NCBI GenBank assembly: GCA_020435025.1
Contig: JAGRAG010000029.1
Coordinates: 1-7,170, forward strand
Length of the DNA stretch: 7,170 nucleotides
Reading direction: 5' to 3'
From: Bdellovibrionales bacterium
GTDB taxonomy: Bacteria > Bdellovibrionota > Bdellovibrionia > Bdellovibrionales > UBA1609
The notes under the pieces: model-generated
Told to the model about the DNA's origin: nothing
Database searches by the model: none
Seen by the model: only the letters and a program-made list of their open reading frames with translations
Part shown: one piece after another, positions 1-5,871 of the stretch
Numbering within the stretch: position 1 is the first letter of the stretch
Layout: every line of letters starts with the position of its first letter
Made by a program: the position numbers and the translations under genes

Positions 1-452
1 TGTTGAAAATCTTTTTCTCCAAAATAAGCTGTGTGCGGCCGAACAATGTTAAAAAGTTTCATAACCACAGTGAGAACTCCTTCAAAATGCCCAGGTCGCC
101 GGGCCCCACATAATTTATTTGAGAACTCCTTTTCTTGAATGAGGTACTTATATCCATTTGGATAAATATCATTAAACGTTGGCACGAGTACGCTCTTTAC
201 TTTGAGAGTCTCGAGAGAGGCTAAATCTTCTGCTAAGGAGCATGGGTAATTTGCAAGATCGGAAGGGTTGTCGAACTGTGTTGGGTTTAAAAATAAGGAG
301 ACATCGGTATGATCATTTTCGTTCAAAGATTTTACAATGAGAGAAAAATGCCCTTGATGAAGGGCGCCCATAGTGGGCACGAACCCAATGGATTGATTGG
401 TTATTAACTGACGTGCCGTTATCCATTCTGGGATACAGTTAAAGACTTTCAT
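1..452 (-). CDS. panC: Pantothenate synthetase PanC (pantoate--beta-alanine ligase), N-terminal part; gene continues past the left edge
   Basis: This enzyme performs the last step of pantothenate synthesis, the ATP-dependent joining of (R)-pantoate and beta-alanine through a pantoyl-adenylate, in the cytosol. About 150 residues are present, out of roughly 280 usual for the family. The nucleotidyltransferase signature PTMGALHQGH lies at residues 26-35 (the HxGH pair is H32 and H35). NPTQF follows at 56-60, DIYPNG at 95-100, GARRPGHFEGV at 116-126, and GEKDFQ at 145-150 just before the edge. The family normally reads FVNP before the NPTQF position; this copy has FLNP. The ATG at 452-450 shares one base with the panB stop codon (TAATG), so translation is probably coupled to panB and I see no separate promoter. 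The C-terminal pantoate/beta-alanine domain is outside the window, so intactness cannot be judged. Identification is secure. Confidence 0.96.
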   Translation of the reverse strand, partial: MKVFNCIPEWITARQLITNQSIGFVPTMGALHQGHFSLIVKSLNENDHTDVSLFLNPTQFDNPSDLANYPCSLAEDLASLETLKVKSVLVPTFNDIYPNGYKYLIQEKEFSNKLCGARRPGHFEGVLTVVMKLFNIVRPHTAYFGEKDFQ

Positions 453-1240
453 TATTCATAACTCTCTTGTATTGATGGAAATTCTCCAGAGCGAACTTCT
501 AAGTGAAATTTCTCTAAAGCCTCTTTAACAAGATTCTTGCCATCGAGATATGTCCGTAAAAATTTAGGTTGAAAGCCACTGTTTAGCCCTAAAAGATCGT
601 GAAGTACTAAAACTTGACCATCTGTAAAGGGACCGGCACCAATACCAATTGTTGGTATAGTGAGAGTGGCTGTGATCTTTTCCGCGATTTGAGTAGGAAC
701 ACACTCTAACACCAAGGAAAAACATCCCGCCTCTTCCAATTCCTTGGCCTCTTTCCTAAGAATCTCAGCCGCTTCGTCACTTTTTGCTTGCACCCTATAT
801 CCGCCAAGTTGATGAATGGATTGAGGGGTAAGTCCGAGGTGTCCCATAACAGGTACACCTGAATCAGTTAAATGTTGAATCAGAGAAAGGTTGCCTTTGG
901 CGCCTTCAAGTTTAATGGCGTTAGCCCCTGACTTCATCAAGGCCTCTGCGGCGCTGACATTAGAAGAAAAGTCTTTGCGGTATGACAAAAAGGGAAGGTC
1001 TCCAATAATAAATTTCTCAGGAGCTCCTCTGCGAACAGCACAAGTGTGTAAGGCCATCACGTCAATGTCGGCTGGCAATGTATTAGCATGACCATGCATA
1101 ACCATAGACAGACTATCTCCGACCAACAAACAATCGATATTCGTGCTGTTTAGAATTTGCGCCGACCAGTAGTCATAGCAAGTCACCATACTTATTTTTT
1201 CTTTACTGCTTTTTTTGTTATAAAAGTCAAAGATGTTCAT
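452..1240 (-). CDS. panB: 3-methyl-2-oxobutanoate hydroxymethyltransferase (ketopantoate hydroxymethyltransferase)
   Basis: PanB transfers a hydroxymethyl group from 5,10-methylenetetrahydrofolate to 2-ketoisovalerate, giving ketopantoate, the committed step of pantothenate synthesis. The product is 262 residues, the normal length for this (beta/alpha)8-barrel enzyme. Family motifs occur in order: CLLVGDSL (37-44), GDLPF (80-84), GANAIKLEG (105-113), GHLGLTPQS (133-141), VLECVP (177-182) and GIGAG (199-203). D42, D81, K110, E112 and E179 align with the metal- and substrate-binding residues I recall for E. coli PanB (D45, D84, K112, E114, E181). I chose the ATG at 1240 because AGGAG stands five bases upstream; a TTG six codons earlier (1258) lacks that support. 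The start lies inside the 3' end of panG (14-base overlap), and the stop overlaps the panC start, so the three genes form one unit. Confidence 0.97.
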   Translation of the reverse strand: MNIFDFYNKKSSKEKISMVTCYDYWSAQILNSTNIDCLLVGDSLSMVMHGHANTLPADIDVMALHTCAVRRGAPEKFIIGDLPFLSYRKDFSSNVSAAEALMKSGANAIKLEGAKGNLSLIQHLTDSGVPVMGHLGLTPQSIHQLGGYRVQAKSDEAAEILRKEAKELEEAGCFSLVLECVPTQIAEKITATLTIPTIGIGAGPFTDGQVLVLHDLLGLNSGFQPKFLRTYLDGKNLVKEALEKFHLEVRSGEFPSIQESYE

Positions 1241-1961
1241 GAGGGCTCCTATGAGCAACGGGATAGTATTTAGTAAAGGCTTGATAAATATCGAAAAGAG
1301 GGTTTCCTTGAAGAGCCTCTAAATTCTTTTGAATCGTAAAGTCGTCGTTTCGAACTAATGGTCCGGTAAGAGCTAGTTCGCTGTTCGCAATTAGATTTTT
1401 AAAAACTTGATTCATATAAGGAAAAAGCACCTCTCGCGGGAGCTTCAGGTTTTGCTCAAAATGAGTGATAACGTCTTTCCACAACATGGAAGTAAAGTTA
1501 CCACTGATGACACAAAGACTATGATAGAAAGATTTATCAGTCGCTGATATTGCCCAATAAGGATTTTCAAAACCGGGTAACCATTCTTTAAAATTATCCT
1601 CAGTTTTATCAACAACAAATGGGATCTTTCTGTAGGTTTCTAAATCGTAACTTTCCTCTGTAAAGGCGAATAGCGGATGGGCGCCGTAGATTTTGTTAAA
1701 GTAAAGGGCGCCAGAAAAGTGAATGACTCGTTTTTGCTTTAGAAATTCATGCTCTTCGTAGAAAGTCCTGATGGCTTGATCAGAAATCGCTAATAAAATA
1801 TGACTGCAACTTAATAAACTGGACTCAAGGGGTTCGCTAGAACGTCTCGACCATTGCTGGTACGGAATCTTAAGTAAGGAGAAATAAGTTTTAAGGTGTT
1901 GAGCTACACGACCGTCGCCCACAAGGCCATATAAGAAGCCAGAATCTAACTTTACTTTCAT
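1227..1961 (-). CDS. panG: Rossmann-like / DUF2520 protein, probable PanG-type ketopantoate reductase
   Basis: The 244-residue product has an N-terminal dinucleotide-binding fold with the glycine loop LVGDGRVAQHL (13-23), a basic stretch WSRRS (37-41) where the second strand should end, and HILLAISD (54-61). The C-terminal half has DUF2520-type signatures: HFSGAL (81-86), GAHPLFAF (93-100), FYHSLCVISGNF (145-156) and ALTGPLVRNDD (197-207). DUF2520 proteins include PanG of Francisella, an NADPH-dependent ketopantoate reductase used where panE is absent (recalled literature). As first gene of a panG-panB-panC unit it would supply the missing step, ketopantoate to pantoate. WSRRS could bind the 2'-phosphate of NADPH; that is inference. 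The product is slightly shorter than the roughly 280 residues I expect. The ATG at 1961 has only a weak SD (AGG, seven bases away). The family call is firm; reductase activity is inferred from context. Confidence 0.82.
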   Translation of the reverse strand: MKVKLDSGFLYGLVGDGRVAQHLKTYFSLLKIPYQQWSRRSSEPLESSLLSCSHILLAISDQAIRTFYEEHEFLKQKRVIHFSGALYFNKIYGAHPLFAFTEESYDLETYRKIPFVVDKTEDNFKEWLPGFENPYWAISATDKSFYHSLCVISGNFTSMLWKDVITHFEQNLKLPREVLFPYMNQVFKNLIANSELALTGPLVRNDDFTIQKNLEALQGNPLFDIYQAFTKYYPVAHRSPHEHL

Positions 1962-2145
1962 AGTGGTACCTGTCTAAAGATCAAGTCCTTGAAAAATCAA
2001 TTCCTGAGAAATACTTTTCATTAAGTTATTCTTCTATGTGCAGACTTTGAGTGTCTCTCACCTCTAAGAGTATAAGGACAGGGGAAATCAACACACTTCA
2101 TAGAAGTAGCAAAGAGCGGGTTAGAGCGCGAGCCGCGCCGCAACA
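1962..2145 (-). other. Intergenic region upstream of panG, probably carrying the pan operon promoter
   Basis: These 184 bases lie between the nucleotidase stop and the panG start, both on the minus strand. A TATACT hexamer at 2074-2069 is a reasonable -10, but no good -35 stands 16-18 bases upstream: TTGATT at 2091-2086 is only 11 bases away. CTCTAAGAG at 2062-2070 is a short palindrome just downstream of it. The end nearest the nucleotidase is GC-rich and can form either a 5-bp GCGCG/CGCGC stem with a three-base loop (2126-2138) or a 6-bp CGAGCC/GGCTCG stem spanning the stop codon (2129-2158). Neither is followed by a T-run, so I see no canonical intrinsic terminator. No riboswitch was recognised. 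Confidence 0.4.
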
Positions 2146-3522
2146 TCAGTGGGGCTCGTGGGGCATAAATCGCTTGGAAGAACGAAAATAGCTACGCGGA
2201 GATTGAGTGAAGAAATCAGAAAGTCTTGCCATATAGATACAAGCAAAGCGTTCCATCTGGTAAGCCAGAAAACTCTCTTCGATCCCCACACGTAAGATCT
2301 CTCCCCAATACGAATTAAAAGCCTTATTCATTTCCCGGATGTGACTGCCGATCTGTAGATCCAATTCACCGACTTTAGCAATCAGGTCATCAATTTGCTT
2401 TTCGTGCTGAGTGATCCCCTGTTCAATTTTATCACAAATGAGTTGGTCGATTTGAGTCTCAATCGGAAGCTTTAATTTCATGAGTTCATTGATTTTTTCT
2501 TCTATTTTTCTGGCTTTATTGGCCTTATCGACTTCATCTTGAAGTTCTTCGATCACTAGCGCGGTTCTCCAGGAGCAGTCTTTTTTCAATCGAACGATGT
2601 CGCCATAGATGTGATCACCAATATATAAGATCTCGTCGGCATCCAGTTTAAGATCCGTGGTAAAAATGGAGGCACACCCACCTTGATAAATCCCTTTTTC
2701 CAGAGGCCCTTCCATATTTGTCAGTGTGGCATTTTCGGGATTGACCTTTAAAAATCGAAGGTTGTCATAAAAAAATCGTGGTTTTTGTGCAGAGGTAATA
2801 GTGAGTTCAAAAACATCAGACCAGCATTTGTGATCTTTCAGAAAAGGGGTAATGGCATAATCAAGAAGAACTTTTGAGTATTTATAGTCAGAGTTAGTAA
2901 CAATAAATATTTTTTTACCATGTTTAATAAACCGCTCTATTCCTTCAACAAGTTCGGGGTCTTTAATGATATAGGAGTCTAGATTTTCACAGACAACATC
3001 TTTCAAGCTTCCATCACGATGAGCACAGTCCATGGCGGCGCCAATGTCATTGGCCATAGATTCATAATCGGGATACAGGTCTAGCTGAGAGCGATCTTTT
3101 AGGTCAACAAGTTGTCCATAAATAGTTGCAAAGGCAATAGAAAACGAAGTGTCCACGGGATCATACTGAGGGTCACTAAGATCAATAACGGTTCCTCGAT
3201 AGTCCCGTTTTTGAGCTTTGTACTCAATTCTTTGGAGTCCATGATAGCTGACACGAATACTGGAGTGTCGGGAAAGTTTTAAGATGTTTCCCTTAGGTTT
3301 ATCGATGACGAGTCCACGTATAGCACGGTCAAAATCAAAGGGAAGGCTCAGAATATCTTGAGGGTAGCCTTTTACAGAAACCAATTTCTCTAAAATAATT
3401 TTGTGAGCTAAACCCTCAAAGGCCCGAGTGTTGTAGCGGATCAGAGTGTGATCCATATCTAACCCAATATATTTGATGTGCTTCAGGTTGAGCGTTCTGT
3501 TAACAAAGATGGATCGACTCAA
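2146..3522 (-). CDS. HAD-IG family 5'-nucleotidase, cytosolic purine nucleotidase (NT5C2) type
   Basis: This is a 458-residue soluble HAD phosphatase. The nucleophile motif DMDHT is at 22-26 (D22, D24), motif II TNSD at 209-212, the motif III lysine in QKPRFF (K247), and motif IV YIGDHIYGD at 300-308 (D303, D308). The layout matches mammalian NT5C2 through GPLEKGIYQGG (272-282) and WRTALVIEEL (318-327) to the C-terminal MPHE (453-456), but the long acidic tail of the animal enzyme is absent. Relatives dephosphorylate IMP and GMP; a similar activity here is inferred. Residues about 325-400 are rich in charged heptads and probably form a helical hairpin or coiled coil. The start is TTG at 3522, supported by AGGAG eight bases upstream; it overlaps the rhodanese stop as TTGA, so translation is probably coupled. 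The next Met (residue 23) lies inside motif I and cannot be the start. Confidence 0.9.
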   Translation of the reverse strand: MSRSIFVNRTLNLKHIKYIGLDMDHTLIRYNTRAFEGLAHKIILEKLVSVKGYPQDILSLPFDFDRAIRGLVIDKPKGNILKLSRHSSIRVSYHGLQRIEYKAQKRDYRGTVIDLSDPQYDPVDTSFSIAFATIYGQLVDLKDRSQLDLYPDYESMANDIGAAMDCAHRDGSLKDVVCENLDSYIIKDPELVEGIERFIKHGKKIFIVTNSDYKYSKVLLDYAITPFLKDHKCWSDVFELTITSAQKPRFFYDNLRFLKVNPENATLTNMEGPLEKGIYQGGCASIFTTDLKLDADEILYIGDHIYGDIVRLKKDCSWRTALVIEELQDEVDKANKARKIEEKINELMKLKLPIETQIDQLICDKIEQGITQHEKQIDDLIAKVGELDLQIGSHIREMNKAFNSYWGEILRVGIEESFLAYQMERFACIYMARLSDFFTQSPRSYFRSSKRFMPHEPH

Positions 3523-3899
3523 TTTCGAGACTCCTCACGTGAGACTTCCAATCCGTGCTCATTCCACGCCATCATGCCCCCCGCCATATTGACGACCTTT
3601 GAGATTCCATTTTCTTTTGCGAAAGCTGCTGCTTGCGCCGACCGGTTCCCGGACCTACAAACAAGAACGACGGTTTTTTCCCCAGTAAATTCTCCAAGAT
3701 GCTGAGGAAAGACCCCCAAGGGAACCAATTTGGAATTGGGTATGTGTCCTAATTCCCCTGTGTATTCATCGGGTTGGCGAACATCAATCAAAGTGACTTT
3801 GTCTTTCCATTGATTCACTTCAAGGGGGGAAACATCAACAACGCCTCGAAAAAAAGGGTTTGGAGAAAGATTTTGAAATGGAGAGCTGTCTTCACTCAT
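3519..3899 (-). CDS. Single-domain rhodanese-like sulfurtransferase
   Basis: The 126-residue product is one rhodanese domain without signal peptide or membrane segment, so a cytosolic persulfide carrier or thiosulfate sulfurtransferase is likely. The CH2A-like motif LIDVRQPDEYTGELGHIPNS occupies 37-56. The active-site loop CRSGNRS is at 81-87, with C81 as the persulfide-bearing cysteine and a six-residue loop typical of sulfur- rather than phosphate-handling members. NMAGGMMAWNEHGLEV (104-119) is the usual C-terminal signature. Its ATG (3899) is preceded by GAGG seven bases upstream. It is the first gene of a unit with the downstream nucleotidase, sharing a TTGA overlap. A sigma70-like promoter lies about 50 bases upstream. 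The physiological sulfur acceptor cannot be read from the sequence, and no Fe-S, molybdopterin or thiouridine gene is nearby. Confidence 0.93.
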   Translation of the reverse strand: MSEDSSPFQNLSPNPFFRGVVDVSPLEVNQWKDKVTLIDVRQPDEYTGELGHIPNSKLVPLGVFPQHLGEFTGEKTVVLVCRSGNRSAQAAAFAKENGISKVVNMAGGMMAWNEHGLEVSREESRN

Positions 3900-3949
3900 A
3901 TTCTGACCTCATTCGTTAAAAATGGACACATGCTACTTAGAGTGGCACT

Positions 3950-3978
3950 ATTCTAGCGATATCATTAGACCTTGTCGA
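3950..3978 (-). promoter_or_regulatory. Predicted sigma70-type promoter of the rhodanese-nucleotidase unit
   Basis: On the minus strand TCGACA (3978-3973) and TAGAAT (3955-3950) each match the sigma70 consensus at five of six positions and are separated by exactly 17 bases. Transcription would begin near 3943, giving a leader of about 45 bases before the rhodanese ATG. This is the best promoter match I found in the window. It overlaps the 18-bp dyad at 3952-3969 and the upstream edge of the divergent helicase gene. Confidence 0.5.
3952..3969. promoter_or_regulatory. Operator-like 18-bp inverted repeat in a divergent promoter region
   Basis: The sequence reads TCTA-N2-GATATC-N2-TAGA and is symmetrical at 14 of 18 positions, with a perfect 6-bp palindrome at its centre. 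It covers part of the minus-strand -10 hexamer and most of the -35/-10 spacer of the rhodanese promoter. On the plus strand it contains TATCAT (3960-3965), a possible -10 for the helicase. A dimeric regulator bound here could control both genes. No regulator gene is adjacent, and a dyad of this size can arise by chance in AT-rich DNA. Confidence 0.3.
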
Positions 3979-3998
3979 GCATATTAGGAATAGGTAAT

Positions 3999-5246
3999 TT
4001 GACTCATCAGTTCACATCCAGCCAGCAACGAGCCTACGACCTTTTAATTGGGGATCGCAATATATTTTTAACAGGCGAAGCGGGCAGTGGAAAGTCCTTC
4101 GTGATTCAGCATTTTGTTGCTCAGAAGGATCCAAAAAAATTTCCTGTTTTAGCGAGCACCGGTGCTGCGGCTGTTTTGATTGGAGGTCGCACATTTCATA
4201 GCTTCATGGGCCTTGGAATTATGGAAGGTGGAATTGAAGACACGATTGAAAGAGCTTTGCAGGATCGGCGAGTGGTGCGGAGATTAAAAAAAATCGAAGG
4301 CTTTATTTTAGATGAAGTCTCTATGATTTCCGGACCCACTTTAGAAGCGGCAGAATGCATTTGCCGATTGAGTCGAGAGTCCGATGAGGTTTGGGGAGGG
4401 CTGCGTGTTGTTGTGGTCGGAGACTTCGCGCAATTACCGCCCGTTGAGAGAACCGGTCGTAAATCGTGGGCTTTTTTGCACCCGGTATGGAAAGCATCGC
4501 GTTTCGTGCCCGTGCTTTTGGAAAGAAACTTAAGAACCGAAAATCCTCAATTTTTAAGTGTCCTCAATTCCGTGCGTTCGGGGCAAGTGACCAAAGAAGT
4601 AGAGTCTTATTTAAATAATAAACTAGAGGAACCCCATGAAAGTTTTGATGGGACAAGGCTTTTTCCTCGTCGTTTTCAAACAGATGAGTACAACGAGAGA
4701 GAATTAAAAAAATTGGAAGGCGAGCCTATTTCCATTCCGTCGCTTTTTACTGGGAAAGACAGTTATGTGAGATCGCTTAAAAAGAACTCACCTCTTCCAG
4801 AGGTTTTAAAAATTAAAAAAGATTGTTTAGTCATGCTTCGTCAGAACGACCCGAAACAAAGATGGGTCAATGGAAGCACGGGCTGGATTGAAGAAATAAA
4901 AGAAGATGTGCTAGAGATCCGTTTATTGGCGGGCAGGAAAATTCAGGTGGAAAAAGTGACTTTTTCGCTGCTCAATGCCGAAGGGACTGTATTAGCCAGT
5001 GTCACAAACTTTCCGATCTCTTTAGCTTATGCAACAACAATTCATAAAGCACAGGGGATGACCTTAGATAAAATGAAGGTCGACCTAAGAAATCTTTGGG
5101 AGCCAGGACAGGCCTATGTGGCCTTGAGTCGAGTGGCCAATCCTGATGAGCTTTACTTAGATGGGTGGCATGTCGATTCTATCAAATGCGACCCGATCGT
5201 GACTCGTTTCTACGAAGTCATAAAAGATTACCAACAACAACTTTAA
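3999..5246 (+). CDS. PIF1-like SF1B DNA helicase
   Basis: This is a compact ATP-dependent helicase of the PIF1/RecD2-related group, which typically move 5'->3' on DNA and act in replication, recombination or unwinding of structured DNA. Starting at the TTG at 3999 it has 415 residues, close to the minimal bacterial Pif1 enzymes. Motifs in that numbering are: Q motif near 5-12; Walker A GEAGSGKS (26-33); Ia STGAAA (53-58) and TFHSF (65-69); Walker B LDEVSM (104-109); III VVGDFAQLPP (139-148); IV LERNLRTE (174-181); VNGSTGW (290-296) in the SH3-like 2B insert; V TIHKAQG (347-353); VI AYVALSR (372-378). AGGAA lies eight bases before this TTG; an in-frame TTG at 3972 would add nine residues but has no SD. 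There are no accessory nuclease or C-terminal domains. The gene stands alone, divergent from the rhodanese unit and convergent with the acetyltransferase, so its specific role is unknown. Confidence 0.93.
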   Translation: MTHQFTSSQQRAYDLLIGDRNIFLTGEAGSGKSFVIQHFVAQKDPKKFPVLASTGAAAVLIGGRTFHSFMGLGIMEGGIEDTIERALQDRRVVRRLKKIEGFILDEVSMISGPTLEAAECICRLSRESDEVWGGLRVVVVGDFAQLPPVERTGRKSWAFLHPVWKASRFVPVLLERNLRTENPQFLSVLNSVRSGQVTKEVESYLNNKLEEPHESFDGTRLFPRRFQTDEYNERELKKLEGEPISIPSLFTGKDSYVRSLKKNSPLPEVLKIKKDCLVMLRQNDPKQRWVNGSTGWIEEIKEDVLEIRLLAGRKIQVEKVTFSLLNAEGTVLASVTNFPISLAYATTIHKAQGMTLDKMKVDLRNLWEPGQAYVALSRVANPDELYLDGWHVDSIKCDPIVTRFYEVIKDYQQQL

Positions 5247-5258
5247 ATCAATTCTAAC

Positions 5259-5822
5259 TTACAAATAGAGAATCATTTCAGAGGCTGTGCAGAGGCAGGG
5301 TTTGGTTTGGCACCCGGAACAAAGGTAGTCTACAGGAGCCCAAAAATGGGGATGAGTTCCCAGTTCTTGGAAGCCCATTTTGTTAAGGTATCTTCTGGAT
5401 GAATTTCCCGGTGATTCCACCCAAGCATGACATACAATGGCTTTGGCTCCAATGGATCTTAATTTGTCGATAGAAAAATGTGACAATTTAGATCCCCACC
5501 CTTGCATTTGTAACTCTGGTTTAATGAAGAGGCTTTTAAAATAAGCCACATTGTAAGGATCGATGTTCCAGAGTGACTTTAAGAGCGGAAAATCAACTTC
5601 TTTTATCCAATTTCCAGGAGGAAATGTGAAGCGGATGCCTAAGATCTCATTTTCTGAATTTACTAATGTAAAGGAGTGACAATCTCCTTGAGAGTCTAAG
5701 GATAAACTCATCAAGGCCTGCAAATCTGTCAAAGAGTAATAATCTTTTCCAATTTGAGCGTCTGTAAACGTTTTTAGGGCAGCTAGAGCAAGGGTGTTTG
5801 CCGGCCGTATTTCTATAGACAT
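5259..5822 (-). CDS. GNAT-family N-acetyltransferase with a C-terminal four-cysteine tail
   Basis: The 187-residue product has a GNAT fold. Strand 4 with motif A appears as FKSLFIKPELQMQGWGSKL; the QMQGWG part is the acetyl-CoA pyrophosphate-binding Q-x-x-G-x-G loop (residues 105-110 counted from the ATG at 5822). NSSRRYLNKMGFQELG (140-155) is motif B, with the usual aromatic/Gly-Phe region. Beyond the fold, the last 20 residues hold C168, C171, C176 and C178 in CSGCQTKPCLC, spacing CxxC-x4-CxC, which could bind zinc or another metal. The substrate cannot be predicted. The ATG at 5822 is four bases from AAGGAG; the GTG one codon upstream is only one base from it, so I prefer the ATG. The gene ends 12 bases from the convergent helicase stop with no visible terminator. 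A TATACT at 5851-5846 could be a -10, with no clear -35. Confidence 0.85.
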   Translation of the reverse strand: MSIEIRPANTLALAALKTFTDAQIGKDYYSLTDLQALMSLSLDSQGDCHSFTLVNSENEILGIRFTFPPGNWIKEVDFPLLKSLWNIDPYNVAYFKSLFIKPELQMQGWGSKLSHFSIDKLRSIGAKAIVCHAWVESPGNSSRRYLNKMGFQELGTHPHFWAPVDYLCSGCQTKPCLCTASEMILYL

Positions 5823-5871
5823 CACTCTCCTTAGGAACTAAATATAGTATAAACTAACATAGGAAAAAGAG
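5823..5871. promoter_or_regulatory. Short AT-rich divergent intergenic region between the acetyltransferase and ribD
   Basis: These 49 bases must hold the 5' signals of both divergent genes unless promoters lie inside coding sequence. On the plus strand TAGACA (5816-5821) stands 17 bases before TAAATA (5839-5844), a weak promoter candidate for ribD. On the minus strand TATACT (5851-5846) is a possible -10. ACTA, TAGT and ACTA occur at 5837, 5845 and 5853, i.e. alternating inverted tetramers every eight bases. There is no room for an FMN riboswitch. Confidence 0.3.

Noticed and set aside
891..1091. Plus-strand ORF of 66 codons opposite panB
   Set aside because: It lies wholly antisense to a well-identified enzyme and encodes no recognisable protein.
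2021..2101. Minus-strand 26-codon ORF upstream of panG (ATG at 2101), considered as a leader peptide
   Set aside because: There is no SD before its ATG, no run of regulatory codons, and no attenuator hairpin with a T-run between it and panG.
3478..3956. Plus-strand ORFs opposite the nucleotidase start and the rhodanese
   Set aside because: Both are antisense shadows of genes with clear motifs and SD-supported starts.
4012..4194. Minus-strand 60-codon ORF inside the helicase gene
   Set aside because: It is antisense to the Walker A region of an intact helicase with no independent evidence.
5247..5258. Bidirectional terminator between the convergent helicase and acetyltransferase genes
   Set aside because: The 12-base gap contains no inverted repeat or T-run.
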